Counted from the first letter of the stretch, positions 36,127 to 47,992 are shown. The stretch is 64,000 bases of DNA from Patellaria atrata CBS 101060 (GCA_010093705.1 MU006096.1:1111908-1175907), one strand, 5' to 3'. A program made the numbers and translations. The notes: a model not told the origin generated them from the sequence alone.

Positions 36127-37225
36127 ATGGTTTGGGGGGTTGGGATGGCGTTTTCTTTTTCTGGAGGGGGGTGTATTGGTGCATTGGTGTTTTTGATTCT
36201 TTGTGGGGTTTTTTTTTTTTTTTTTTTTTTTTGGGAGGTATTTGAGGTTGAGGTCTGGGTTTATCAGGTGAGAAGGTGAGAGGGTGAGAGGGCGGATAGG
36301 GATACAGTGGGTGTGTTGGTCTTTTTACTACTGTACATAGCATACACTCATGGTATCATATTTTAATATCGAGATTGTTTCTTGTGAATTTGGGCTTTCA
36401 TTACTGTGCTGTACTGTACTGTACTGTACGGTACATAGAACATACAGGCTCATATTGTAATCTCCCCCTTTAATGCTGACTTTACTACTAACTTTGTCTA
36501 AAGGTTCATATCGTTCTGGGGTTGTATCACGTAACGAGTTTGAGGGACGGGAGGAAGTGTACAGGAAGTGTACAGTACAGCTGGGAAGTTGTGTAGGAAG
36601 TTGTGTGGGGGGAGGTGTACAGTACGAAGAGGGTGTGTACAGTACATGGAGGAAATGAACAGTACAACAGAAGACATGGAGCAATTGAGGAGAAGTAAAG
36701 AAACAGGAGGAACATAGCGAGTAAACATACAGTGAGGAAGATGTTCAGTACGGTTGCCAAACTACCAGAACGGTATACTTATATAAAATACGGGAAGAAC
36801 TTGTACAGTGGGCCAAGGGAATGTGGATAAGGATTGATGGTGAGCTGGGCCGTGCATGGCCAGGAAGAAGATGTACACTGAGTCCAACATGGGTTTACAG
36901 GGGACCGTATAGGGGAGGCGGAGAAGAAGTATGATGCGACTGGCGGGTGGGTGGAAGGATGTACGCTGAGGGAAGAGTAATATGTACGGTGAGAAGTGAC
37001 TTGTAGCTGCTCATAAGATCGAGTGGGATATACACTGTACAACACGCGCACCGTACAGTAGTGATCGACTGTACAGTACAAAGTCGAGTAATATGGCCTA
37101 GGACTTCCAACGGTATATTGAGTGTAGAAACGGTACCAGTGATGGAAGTGATTTGGAAGCTTTCAAACTTTCATTATCTATTGCCAGAATAAGTTCTGAA
37201 GGAGAACTCCGAAATCATTTAAATC
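36127..37225. repeat. Intergenic region with clustered GTACAGTAC palindromes and a T24 run
   Basis: Between the 3' ends of YND1 and GPN2. A T24 homopolymer lies at 36209-36232. A run of GTACT units occurs at 36411-36434, and the inverse-oriented GTACAGTAC at 36570, 36617, 36637 and 37071, with further degenerate copies (GTACAGT, CAGTACG, CTGTACAAC). Because the two orientations face each other, long-range hairpins are possible. No gene was recognised. Confidence 0.8.
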
Positions 37226-38433
37226 CTAATCGGTCAAGTCTGACTTTCTCACAATCTTGATCCCATTTCTCTCAATCATCCTCGACATGGCTTCTATATC
37301 CTCATCCGAGTCAACATCCTGTTTAGTCTCCTCCGTAATTCCAGTTCCGCCTGGGCCCTCCCTGAGCTGTTTCGCCTCCTCCTCCCACCGGTTCCTCTCC
37401 TGATCGTCCAATTCGTCTCTCCTATCGATCCACCGCTCTTGCACATCTCTAACATCCATCGTCGTAGCTCCCTCTCTCATGGCGACTTGCCATACGGTAT
37501 CGTTTGCACCTTCAGCGCCACCGAAGACATATCCACCTGCCCTATCAATTGCACGGAGAAGCATCATCATCGATGTTTTGTCTTCCACAGCTAGAGTCTC
37601 AAAGCCTACGAGGGAAAAGTCCGTCACGAGGTCGATGATGGCGCGGTTGAGGGCGTCGAACTTGGATCTAGGGCTGTCGTCTTCGCTCTCAGATCCAGGT
37701 TTTGAGGTTGACTGCTTGGCCGCGGGAATGGAGGCGCTGGGCATTGTGGAGGCGAGATGAGGAAGGAGGTATTCTAGGTCTTGAACTTCGGTGTAGAAGT
37801 CGAGGTTAAATGGTAGAGGGGGATATTCGTTCAGCTTATCGATTTTGGTAAGCACGTTCAAGTGAGGTAGGTCCATTTGTAGCATAGTTCTCAATGCCAG
37901 TAAGAGCGCTGAAATGTATATTGGCGGCGATGTGAGGACATATGAATCCGTCATGTGTAAGACTACTAGCTATTGAACCTCGACATTAGCATGTTGGTCT
38001 ATTATTCGGTCTTTAGGGAGGAAGCGCGATAGGGAGGGCGGACTCTGTACCCAAACTTTTGGAGGCGGAAGAAGATATTTCGTAGAGACGCATGATGAGT
38101 GAAAAGCTCCACTTGTCCTGGACAGTCAAAGATCACATAGTCCTCTCCCAGCTCTTTCAGTCCGTCTTCTAGCCACTCGATATTGTCCTCTAGCTCTTCA
38201 AGCGCATACAGGATACCACCGTTAGGGCCTAGCTCTTCAGCTTCCATCACCTCTTCTAAGGGTATGAGCTGCCGCACGTCGACTGCCGGAGTGTAGGATG
38301 TGTGATCGTTGGCTGGATCGAGGTTGACGATGGAGCATTTGCGGCCGATGGCGTTCATGAATTGCTGCATTCCGTCGCAGTAGGTAGATTTGCCCGACCC
38401 GGGTGGTCCTACTACGAGTTGCGCGAATGGCAT
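37226..38433 (-). CDS. GPN2: GPN-loop GTPase 2
   Basis: Needed with Gpn1/Npa3 and Gpn3 for assembly and nuclear import of RNA polymerases II and III. Two exons, 38433-38044 and 37969-37226, encode 377 residues. Marks in order: P-loop GPPGSGKSTYCDGMQQF; NLDPANDHTSY; the Gly-Pro-Asn loop in EELGPNGGILYALEELEDNI; G3 motif DCPGQVELFTHH; then, across the intron, LQKFGYRLVVLHMTDSYVLT; and the G4-type LTKIDKLNEYPPLPFNLDFY. The C-terminus ends IKIVRKSDLTD. The intron (74 bp) has a GTCCGC donor, which is unusual, but it is the only choice that keeps the conserved GYRLVV line. It shares a 212-bp divergent promoter with BUB3. Confidence 0.95.
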
Positions 38434-38645
38434 ATTAAAGACCTTGAGAATCTCAAGTTGAAAAGTTGGATACAGTAAGTAAAAATCTGATGGAAGAATG
38501 AATCGTGGGGAGCTTTCGAAGTGTGGGGGAGGGGTCCGGGGTGAGGTCGAAGCTTTGATGCGCCCTTGGTTAATCTGCAACATACTTTTGTAGAGCTTCA
38601 TACGGCATGTGAAAGTTATCAGGACTGCTACCCACTTCAAACACG
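38434..38645. promoter_or_regulatory. 212-bp divergent promoter of GPN2 and BUB3
   Basis: Only 212 bp separate the two start codons, so promoter elements must be shared or overlap. Co-regulation is inference. Confidence 0.7.
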
Positions 38646-39799
38646 ATGAGTTCACGTAAGATACTGTATCCAAGAAGCTTGCCCAAACTAATGCGAGAAT
38701 AGAGCAGTATGCGGTTCCAGATCCTCCAACTGATGCTATTTCCGCTGTAAAGTTCGGACCTGGACCATCGCGACTTCTACTCGTCTCCTCCTGGGACAAG
38801 AACATTTACTTATACGAGGTCCAAGACGGTGGCAGTAGCCAGCTGCTTAGAAGAGTAGAACTCGAAGCACCGATTCTCGATGTATGCTTTGGCGACAATG
38901 AACATGAAGCGTACACCGCAGGACTAGACTGGGCAGTTTCGAAGTATGTCTACCAGAAAGAACTATCAATTAATTCATGATCTAACTCTAGTATCTGTAG
39001 GGTGAATCTAGAAACTTCAGAAAAGATCACCTTGAGCTCGCACGATGCTGGTGTGAAATCTGTAGTCTACAGCCCTGAACATCACCTACTGATTTCCGGC
39101 TCATGGGATAGTACTTTGCATGTTCATCTGACAGACAATCCGGAACGCACATGGAGCACCATCCGATTACCTTCAAAAGTCTACTCGATGTCCATAACGT
39201 CCACGAAGCTCGTTGTCGCAATGGCAAATAGGTGGGGACACATCTATGAACTCGAGCGCATACGTAAGCTTGCGGCGCAAGCAAACAATCCCGCACCAAA
39301 TGTCCTGGATATACAGACATGGCAATCGCGGGAGAGCTCGTTAAAGTTCATGACCCGGGCAGTAGCATGCATGCCAAACGATGCTGGATATGCGAGTAGT
39401 AGCATTGAGGGTCGTGTAGGAGTGGAGTGGTTCGACGCGTCAGAAGAATCGCAAGCCCGGAAGTACGCATTCAAATGCCACCGCCAAACGGAGAATGGGG
39501 CTGATATTGTATATCCCGTCAACGCCTTGACCTTTCATCCCATCCATCATGGTACTTTCGCGTCTGGAGGAGGAGATGGAGTCGTTGCCCTTTGGGATGG
39601 CATCGGCAAGAGGAGGATACGACAATATCAACGTAACCCCTCAAGCGTAGCTGCATTAGCGTTCTCATCCGATGGAAAGTTCTTAGCTGTTGGTGTTAGT
39701 CCTGGATTTGAAGATGGGCAAGAGGATAGTCAAGGCACGGTTGCAGTCTATGTTAGGGAGTTAGGTGAAAATGAGGCAAAGGCCAAAGGAGCAAAATGA
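38646..39799 (+). CDS. BUB3: WD-repeat spindle checkpoint protein Bub3
   Basis: Binds GLEBS motifs of Bub1/BubR1(Mad3) and phosphorylated MELT repeats of the kinetochore protein Spc105/KNL1. Three exons, 38646-38655 (10 nt), 38703-38943 and 39001-39799, give 349 residues. The first exon encodes MSS plus one base; splicing gives MSSQQYAVPDPPTDAISAVK, the typical Bub3 start. A seven-blade WD propeller follows: LLLVSSWDKNIYLYEV, AYTAGLDWAVSKVNLET, HDAGVKSVVYSPEHHLLISG, the Bub3/Gle2-type insert FMTRAVACMPNDAGYASSSI then EGRVGVEWFD, and YPVNALTFHPIHHGTFASGG. The EGRVGVEW (yeast EGRVAVE-type) segment is characteristic of Bub3 and Rae1; the absence of Rae1-specific features and the size favour Bub3. 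Confidence 0.93.
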
Positions 39800-41615
39800 A
39801 GTCTGCTTGGAGGTGTATATGCGGATCTATAGCCCTAGATTTGGTTGGAAAAGTTCGTATGTGTCACGCTGTTCTTGACGCTGATGCAAATTTCAAGCAT
39901 GGCCCCTTTTACCTACGCGACAGGTCTAGAATGACTCCTGTTCAGGATGAGGTCGACGGTGTCATGATGGACTCTGCTGTATGTGCTCCTTTTCGTCTTT
40001 CGTCTGATTTCACCTCTAAGATGCGTCAGCGTCAAAGCACTGGTACCTGTGAGCAATCATCAAAAGGGGAAATTAGAAGGGATCCTGGGAATAGCAACTG
40101 CTAAATTACCATCGACTGGTACTGGATTCTCAATTCAGATTTAGAGGAAAGCGCTTATAACTGTGCCGACTATAGTGTGATGTGTACCAAATAGAAAAGC
40201 TTGGAACGATTCAATAAGAATTCAAGATGCTTCTCTACTATAACTCTAAGATCTATAACGCATCTTTGCCTCAACTTCTCTATTCGTCGCTCGATATCTT
40301 GGTAGTGTAACTTCTTTTGGCGCTTACGCTCACCTTTCAAGTACCTCGATCATCACTCATAGAGAACCAATGAGACTATGAGGATATTCTCGAGAGTATA
40401 AGTTCTGTTCACCCCTATTCCCCTGCCTAGTGCTCTGTTACAGATAGCTCATACTAACATTCTTCTTATCAATGGGCCGCACAAGAAATAATTAATATAG
40501 GGGGTTCAATGCTGACATCTCACGACGATATGGACCACTGTTTATACTCAGTATTTCGAGCTGTCTGACTATTTCCCTTCTAACGGTCCACTACCAACGA
40601 AGTACTGTATATGATGATTATGAGCGTACCACGAACATAACTGACATCTACCCATCGAAGCCGTTCATTGAGTACCCCCCTACGGTACGCACCGTACGGG
40701 AACTGTGAAAGGTTACCAAATGTTAATAACGGGAGTCAGTCACTCGATCCGATCCTTTAGTGGTCGTTTGCCGTGTGTCCCGGCATCAACACAGATCTTC
40801 TTATCTGTTTCCCGTAAAGCGTTTCCGGTGAAGAAAAAGGAGACGGTTTGCAACGCCGCCGTCGGATTACCGGTATTTGGCTGCACAAAAGGCATGATCC
40901 TGTTTAGACGGTTTTTATTCTATAATACCTCTATGAGAGGTGAAAGCTCGATAGTCCCTTTTCGGGTGCCATTAGGGCTGTTCCATACCCCCACGGATCC
41001 TTTGGAGCCACTTTGAGTCTTCCAACCTCGAAAGCATGTGGCATGCAGGGGTAAACGACAACCTCAGCTCTCCACAAAATGCCATTTCTTTGCTTGAATT
41101 TTCTGGAGCCCGGATGAGAGGACTCGTAACGACGAATAATGCGTTTTTGGCATGCACAGTGACATGTCAGGTTTCGGATGCCTGTTTTGGACGCACGAGA
41201 CCAATTTCCGAATGTGAACGGCTTCTCCCTTCCCTTTGTCCCTAAGTGAACAACCCGACGCCTTCCTACCGGGACGGCGTATTTGTGGCTTCTTTAGCTG
41301 AACACTTCTTTCGAAAGCTGAAAAATTTCGAGACACCATGATAAGACAGCTATGGAGTCTATTATGGAGACATTGAGAGAATTCGGAATGGCCACGGAAG
41401 TTCTCCTTTTCAGTGAGCCTCAAAAAATTGGGTAAGAAAGAGGTATTGTAAAGTATGGTTAGGCTGGCGGAGTAGCCTCAGAAGTAGTTTTGATACACCA
41501 CATGTGAGTTACGAAAGTCTACGAACCGCACATTTCCTACACTGTCATTCACTCTCTTCTCCACAGTCACTCTCCAGCCCTTTTCTTCTATTCAGTCACT
41601 CCTTCCAAAGGCACA
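39800..41615. other. Long intergenic stretch without supported gene
   Basis: Several 60-120-codon frames on both strands, none with recognisable motifs. The end near 41500 (TTCTCTTCTCCACAGTCACTC) looks like the promoter and leader of the GT8-like gene. Confidence 0.6.
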
Positions 41616-42554
41616 ATGGCCTACTCCAAAACCCACAAACGCACCAAAGATCTCGGCGAGACCCCTCCCAAATTCTTCTGGTTTTGCGTCTTGACAGTCA
41701 GCTTCTACGTCTGGCTCATCTTCTCCACCGAGTTCCCCGAAGACCCACGATTCCCGCATGCTCAAAAACCATCGATGTCGAAATCCACCCGCAACGCCTA
41801 CTGCACCTTCCTCTCCTCCCCCCTCCCCAGCAACGTCGAAGACACCGAGTTCCTCGCAACCCGCATTCTCGCCTACCAACTCCTCCACGACCCGACCACC
41901 AAATCCCCCTCCAAACTCCCACTCGTCGTACTGGTAACCAAGGACGTGGAGCAGAGCAAACGCAACCTCCTCACCGCAGACGGGGCAACAGTGCTCGAAG
42001 TAACGCCCTTCCTAACCTCCTCCACCCCCTCCTCCGCCTCCGATCTGACCAAACTCCGCGCCTTCCAACTCACCCAGTTCGACAAAGTGTTGTACCTCGC
42101 GCCCTCCACCCTCCTGACGCAGCCGCTGGACGCCGTGTTCGCGGACCCCGCGACCGCGGAGTACGCGGCCCTGACGCCAGAGACGGAGCCCCCGCCCCAG
42201 TCTAACACCCAGGCGCCCTCGAGCTATGTTTTCGCTGCGTCGGCTACGACGGGGAACATGCTCGACCCCGGTTTCGTGGTGTTTAAACCGGCCGAGGGGT
42301 TGTTTAGACACTACATCGCGGTTCTGGGCGCGAGTGAGAGGGGCTTTGATACCGCGGAGGCGCTGTGGAGGGAGGTGCATGCGCAGAAGAGCAATATGCC
42401 GTGGAATCGGCTTGCGGGGGAGTGGAATGGTGAGGTTTTGAAGGAGGGGGTTAGGAGTGTGAGGGTCGAGGGACGCGGGAGTGGGGAGGTGAGGGAGGTT
42501 TGGGGAAGAGTTAGAGGAAGGATGGAGGGGTATTGGATTAGGGCGGAAGAGTAA
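41616..42554 (+). CDS. GT8-like (glycogenin-type) glycosyltransferase without DxD
   Basis: Intron-free, 312 residues. One N-terminal signal anchor (FFWFCVLTVSFYVWLIFST, about 20-38) predicts a type II Golgi membrane protein. The domain follows the GT8 plan: RNAYCTFLSSP, ATRILAYQLLHDP, LPLVVLVTKDVEQSKRNLL, ADGATVLEV, then KLRAFQLTQFDKVLYLAPST, where glycogenin-like enzymes have LYLDSD or LYLDAD. Here the metal-binding DxD is replaced by APS. The later LDPGFVVFKPAEGLFRHY matches the FNAGFMVFKP segment. It is therefore either an inactive or unusual GT8 relative, or one using another metal ligand. Codon use becomes very GC-rich. It is the first of five sugar-transfer genes in this region, and its 3' end faces the 3' end of the GT34 gene. 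Confidence 0.82.
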   Translation: MAYSKTHKRTKDLGETPPKFFWFCVLTVSFYVWLIFSTEFPEDPRFPHAQKPSMSKSTRNAYCTFLSSPLPSNVEDTEFLATRILAYQLLHDPTTKSPSKLPLVVLVTKDVEQSKRNLLTADGATVLEVTPFLTSSTPSSASDLTKLRAFQLTQFDKVLYLAPSTLLTQPLDAVFADPATAEYAALTPETEPPPQSNTQAPSSYVFAASATTGNMLDPGFVVFKPAEGLFRHYIAVLGASERGFDTAEALWREVHAQKSNMPWNRLAGEWNGEVLKEGVRSVRVEGRGSGEVREVWGRVRGRMEGYWIRAEE

Positions 42555-42952
42555 TTTGATGCGGATGGTCAGTTTGTGTTTGGACTTTTGTGCTGTCAAT
42601 TGGGTTGGTGACTTAGACGTAGAGGGAGTTTGGCTTCGTGCATTTTGGAGTTTCGGTACGGAGCATGGATTATTTGCCGGGAGATGTTACGAGCATTTAA
42701 TAAGATATTCCTGTAACTGTTGATTAGATGGACTACATAGGATAGCAGCTGTCCCAACTTTAGGTAAAGATATAGTGGACCGTATAGTACTGTACAATTC
42801 TCATTATTCTATATCAAATCGAATATGGACTTATCTCAGTCTCGATATCCACCCGCTCTTCCTAGAACACCTCACACGCCAGTTCCCATTCTAAGAAAAC
42901 ACCCTAAGGTACATTTACACGGAAAGAGTGAACCAAAACCCCTGAGCTCACT
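42555..42952. other. Short gap between convergent GT8-like and GT34 genes
   Basis: 3' flanks only, with a GTACTGTAC palindrome at 42787-42795. Confidence 0.7.
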
Positions 42953-44196
42953 TCACCTCCCCTTCTCCTCCCTCTCCTTCATAACGCTCTCCCACTCACT
43001 CTTTCCAATATCCTCTCCCACCTTCAACTCATCCTCCCCGGCCCTCAACCTCGCCCAAAACTCCTCAATCTCATCCGGATACCCAGTCTCATTATACGGC
43101 ACTTCGAGCCTCTCCGTCCTCTGATCCACAACATCCATCCACCTTCCCATCCGCTCCGGCCTCAACCCATCCCTATTACTCGCAAAATGGATCAACAAGC
43201 TGCCCGGGCGGGCATGATTCGGCTTTAGCCTCGCGCCCTGCTCCTCGGGAGGCGGGTACGCGTTGAACCAGCGCTGGGGTACGATGACAGTGGAGCGCTT
43301 GTACCAGGGGACCTTGAGCATCTCCTCCATGGCGGACTGCTCGGTGTACTTGAGGTCGACGTCGGGGCGGAAGTGGTGGAAGGCGAGGGCGTGCGCGAAC
43401 AGCTTGAGCGCCCAGTCGTTCACGCGCAGCATGAAGACGCCGTTGTTTAGACCGTGCCGGTCGTTAGTCGCGAGGAGGTAGATGTGGCTGAAGTCCGCTT
43501 GCGGCGGGATGAAGGCTTCGAGCGGCATCAGCGGGTTCGTTATCACTGTGTCTCGGTCGAACCACCTGGTTGGGTTAGATGAAGGGCCGCTGTGAGGGGA
43601 GGGGGGAGAGCTTACCACACCCATTGCAGTCGTTGATCTTCGGGTTTTGCGAGCTCCTCCGTGATGATGTGGAGGATGTAGGCGTGCTTTGACCAGAGGC
43701 CTGATAGGAGCCTTTCTCGTAACACGAACTCCGGGTATCCGTGGATTTGGTTGTGCAGGTTGTGCGATTCGATTGCTCGGTCGTAGCATGGATCAGGGCC
43801 TCCGAACGAGATGGTGATTTTTCCAACAACTGGTTGCGTGGTAGGGGTAGAGACTGCTGCTTCTGCTACTGACGAAGTTGTGGCTACTTCTATTACCTCA
43901 GTGTCTGCGGACACAGGGGGTTCTTGATTTTCATGAACTGGCGTATTTTCGACCACAGGTTCGTCTTCAACCACCGGTTGCTGCAAATTGACTGGAATCT
44001 CGGGTTTACTTTGATCTGGTATGATGATATCCGCACTATTGCTCTGCGCCCTTAAATATGTCCATAACGCGATCACTCCCATCAAGGCAACCGCCAAAAC
44101 TCTGAGATATTTTCTCCTTCTCGTTCGACTGTATGACGCGCTCATGCCAGTATCAGGCGGGGTCAGAGTCGAAGAATAATATCGTGTACCGTGCAT
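42953..44196 (-). CDS. GT34 (GMA12/MNN10-type) galactosyl/mannosyltransferase
   Basis: Two exons, 44196-43616 and 43565-42953, encode 397 residues. The N-terminus is a type II anchor (RRRKYLRVLAVALMGVIALW) followed by a Pro/Val/Glu-rich stem. The catalytic part has the GT34 order: ITISFGGPDPCYDRAIESHN, YPEFVLRERLLSGLWSKHAY, then across the 50-bp intron LQWVWWFDRDTVITNP with the DRD metal motif, FSHIYLLATNDRHGLNNGVF (the N-x-G-x-F acceptor-side motif), and YTEQSAMEEML with WFNAYP. Relatives are fission-yeast Gma12 alpha-1,2-galactosyltransferase and yeast Mnn10/Mnn11 alpha-1,6-mannosyltransferases. Which sugar it transfers cannot be told from sequence. UDP-galactose would come from the GAL10 product in the same window. 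Confidence 0.9.
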
Positions 44197-45466
44197 CGTG
44201 GGATAAAGATAAAATAATTATAAGGAGTGACACGAAGAGATGCAAAATGACCGAAAGGAACAGAAACACGTTGATAGACTAGAAACCCACCATGACGAGA
44301 AAGATTATTGGGTTGCAAAATCACAAAGTTTTACTGCAGCAAATTCAGCAATAATGACATGTGCCGCCCCTGTCGGTCTCAGGGGAGAGAGGTTGAGGGA
44401 GTCTGCAAAAAGTCTAGACAGTCCTCCCACTTCGTCCACGAGCGGAAGTGGGACTAGAAAACCGAATACAGAGAGTTTGAAAACATAGAATTGATACCGG
44501 AGGTTGTTTATTTCAATACGTTTATAGTTCTACTGTGGCGTTTCCGGCTATTTGAATTGGAGACGCGCTTGTACCTGATCTGACGCAGGGGTACAGGCTG
44601 GGTATGGTCGGATTTGGTTGTTGGTGCTTGTCTCACCTGTCAAGGCTTTCGAGCAGATTAACTTGAAGATTGTTCTGCCGATCTGACAGCAAGGGTCGAA
44701 ACCAAGCTCTTTTTTACGCACGACCAGTTGCCCAAAAGAAATTCTTGCTGGGTTGTTCTGTAACTCTGGCGGGAGAAGCTGATGAGACACCTTACAGATT
44801 ATTATCTTTCCTCTTTTTATTCTCAATAATGCGATGGCCCTGAAATATGATATGTTTCGATCTCGGTGAGGCTGACCAGTAATGTGATGTCGGATAAATC
44901 AGCGGGTGAGGAAAAAGGTAGGAGTTGCAAAACAGCCTCAAAGAAGTGAGTTTCGGAAGCTGTGCAAGACTGCAAGTATCTTCTATTTGCCCCTGCTGTG
45001 CCCCACTACTGATAAGCTAAGGCTTTGACTAATATCGAGGATGATGCCATGATCTTTATTAGAACATGCTAGTCCGTGTAGTAGTTCGTAGATCTTTCTG
45101 AGTCGAGCAAAAAGAAACTTGGGCATCTCTGCGGCTAGCCGATCAAAATCTCAGAAAAATATGTCGAGATTGTACCCCGTATTGCCGTCATATATTGCTT
45201 GCTACGCATTAAATAATCTACAGTAGCGACCTCCGACCCATATTAACGAGGAATGTACGATACTGTGCAGTACAGGATAGGTAGAAAGTTGAACTCCGAA
45301 CCTAGCTATCACACAAATAGTGAGAGTCTAACCAACTCCTTGACTATGCCGACCCAAAGTTCCATCTAGTTGATCTAGCTGTCTTATATGCCATTCCAAC
45401 GCCCATAAATTTTCAAGGATAAAAAGAAATAGTATAGAACCGAAGGATAAAATATTGCGGACTATC
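44197..45466. other. Intergenic, no supported gene
   Basis: Only short frames. Nothing conserved was recognised. Confidence 0.6.
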
Positions 45467-47992
45467 TCACCGTTCAAATCGGCTTGGCTCGGGTAACAAG
45501 CCCCTGAATAGTCGCGTGATGGTTCTTTTCAACGATAGGAGTTCATCCCGATCGTCCGTGGTGACATCGTCATTCATGCACAGTTGGCCAACAGGCCGTG
45601 CATTGTTCGTCAAAAGTCTTTCTATCAACGTGTGCTCGACTTGTTCTGCGTCGGTGACCATGGTGAAGAGGGCATCCGGCTCCACAATGGCATACTGATA
45701 GCGCTTCAGTGCTTTGACGACTGTCTTTCTTTGCTCAGGGTGAGTTTTCTTCTTTGGAAGCATTGGATTGAGTCCCTTGACAACCCTATTTAGGAGCAAT
45801 TTGATCAGACAGTCGCCACAGTGAGTATCTTGACGGGACAAGCGATCGAAGATAGTAGCACTTGAGAAGACAGGATTGGTATAATGCTGGTCCGATAATG
45901 GACTCGAAAATCCAGGGGCAAGGCACTGGTTGACATCGAACTCGTAGCATTCGATATCCCTAATCATTGCAGGGCCATCCAAGGAGGTCCAAAGAGTGTC
46001 AATGTTGACTTTTGGGGGTTCCAAACCAGCTTCTGCCAGAGATCGGCCGACATAATAGAACATCCTTTTGCGGAATGTCGTCTGTCCTTCACGTTCTAGA
46101 CCTTGCTCCAAATCGTGCATGACCGCTTGCCTCTCCGCCCATCCAAGGTTTCCGTCGCCGTTGGTGTCACTTCGAATCATGATGTAGCTCCAAAGTAGAG
46201 CCTCACGGTGACGTTCCATGGTGTAATGGAAGGTGACATACCAGGAGTAAAGCTGAAATCCAGTCTCCCCACGAAACCTTTGGCAAGCACTCCTTAATGC
46301 CGGTCTGGGAAAGGTATTGATTGCTTCCCTCGTCACGCTGCGTGAAAGGGAATGCCCAAAATGCACCTGTCCTTTCCGTTTACGGTGACCAAAACGACGA
46401 TTGAGGAGCCAGGATGTGTAGATCAGGTACGGTTTCTCTCCGAAGCGATGAGCATCCACTTCCGAAGGGGGCTGTAGGGTATTGTACCCATTAGACTTGA
46501 ATCCCATCGTTGGACCAAATAGCGGTGAATAGATGTCGGACGCGGCGTGCGGTCTGCCGAGAAGCATGTCATCGGACAAAGCAAAAAGCTTGCTACAATC
46601 AGCTTGATCGTCACTACAGTGTAATAAATCCACGTACCCTATCCGTATCAGACGGTGTGTTGAAGATTTGATTCTCAATGGTCAAAGAATTGAACGTAGG
46701 CAAACAGGCTTTCTCCTCTTCTCCAAAAAATTCCTCTTGAGACAGAATTTGGATTGCATGATCATCTTCTTTCAGCCATAAAGGTCTCTGCTTGTCGAAA
46801 GTTCCCACTCCTTCAACTTCAGTTTTGTCCACAGCGTTGACCAAAATCTGGATATTATTTCTGAATGATGGAGCATGCTGCTCTATGCTGCGGATTGAAT
46901 ATCGAAGCTCATCCCAGTCTCTATACCTATTGACACCATGCGATTTGATCCATTCCCCCTCTGGATCATTTAGGGAGGAGTTCAACTCATACGGGCGCAT
47001 CGTATTCGCAAAATCTTCGTCAGAACCGTTGACCCCTAAAATTCCATGAGACAGATTATCATCACAAGGAAATGTAGCTTACAAGTGTATACAAAATCAA
47101 TTTTCGGTTCCGGCAGCTTTCCCCAAATCTTAGAGTCGTATCGAGCATGCGCTATCCAGTCGTCTTCCCAACCTTCATAAGTGACATCATTAACTGCATC
47201 CTCAAAAGGTATATGGATAAGGTCCGGCAAGCCATCTGCTTTTTCGTCGAGGGCAAGGTACGCTGCATAGCTGGGGAAAGAGTATGATTTCCCGGCTACT
47301 GGAATATTATGTACCTCTTGTATATCTTCCGGATCAGGTGACTTGTTTATGCTGTGTAAAGGCTGTTCCCATTTTCCATGGGTAATTTCATTTTCATCCC
47401 CTTCCTCATCATTTTGACCAAGCTGGAGTGAAGGTTGTTGGCCACGTTCGTTCGGAACTAACTTGGGCCTCGTCTCTCCCGTATCGTCTAAATTCTCTTC
47501 TTTGACATGCTGATTCTGAAGCGGATTTTGTAATTGTGGATTTACTGGTTGCTCTATGTCCACGATTGGATCCAATTCTTTCTCCTTGACAAATTCCTTT
47601 TCTTCCGCTAACTCTTTCTCATCCGCCGTCTCTTTCTGTGATATCAATGACTCTTGCCTATCTACATTTGGTGCCGAATTTTCGTTTAGATTGGTGTTCT
47701 CAGACACCTGGCCTGCGGGAGTTGATGCGTCGTGATCAGACGATTTACCGTGGTAGACACCAGGGTGCCATTGTTCGTCAGATGTGTGTTCGTTATATAA
47801 AGATTGTACAGTATTGAATGAATTTTTAGTAGAATGATGGAAGGGAAAACTTTTATGAAGCCACCAAACGCAGAGGATGATAAAAGCGCATATAAGATAA
47901 AACGTCCTTCGTTTACGAGGTAAGGTTCTTGCGGCAGAAGAGAAGTTGGATTTCTTCTGCCATTGTACTTCACTCCTGGGGAGCTCATACAT
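45467..47992 (-). CDS. Stealth-family sugar-phosphate transferase (Xpt1/GNPTAB type)
   Basis: Three exons, 47992-47083, 47035-46638 and 46588-45467, give 809 residues. Known Stealth enzymes transfer sugar-1-phosphate from nucleotide sugars: GlcNAc-1-P in human GNPTAB, xylose-1-P onto mannose in Cryptococcus Xpt1, hexose-1-P in bacterial capsules. The N-terminus is a type II anchor (FYLICAFIILCVWWL) plus a long acidic stem (KETADEKELAEEKEFVKEKE). Conserved regions: CR1 IDFVYTWVNGSDEDF, formed exactly across intron 1; CR2 NRYRDWDELRYSIRSIEQHA, then IQILVNAVDKT and RPLWL; CR3 FALSDDMLLGRPHAASDIY. An EF-hand loop DTNGDGNLGWAE follows, at the place where GNPTAB-type proteins also carry one. It probably works in the Golgi lumen with calcium. 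The exact acceptor and donor are unknown. Fungal ascomycete Stealth proteins are poorly studied. Confidence 0.88.

Noticed and set aside
42012-42599. 195-codon minus-strand frame under the GT8-like gene
   Set aside because: Arg/Gly-rich shadow of a GC-rich coding region; the plus strand has clear GT8 motifs.
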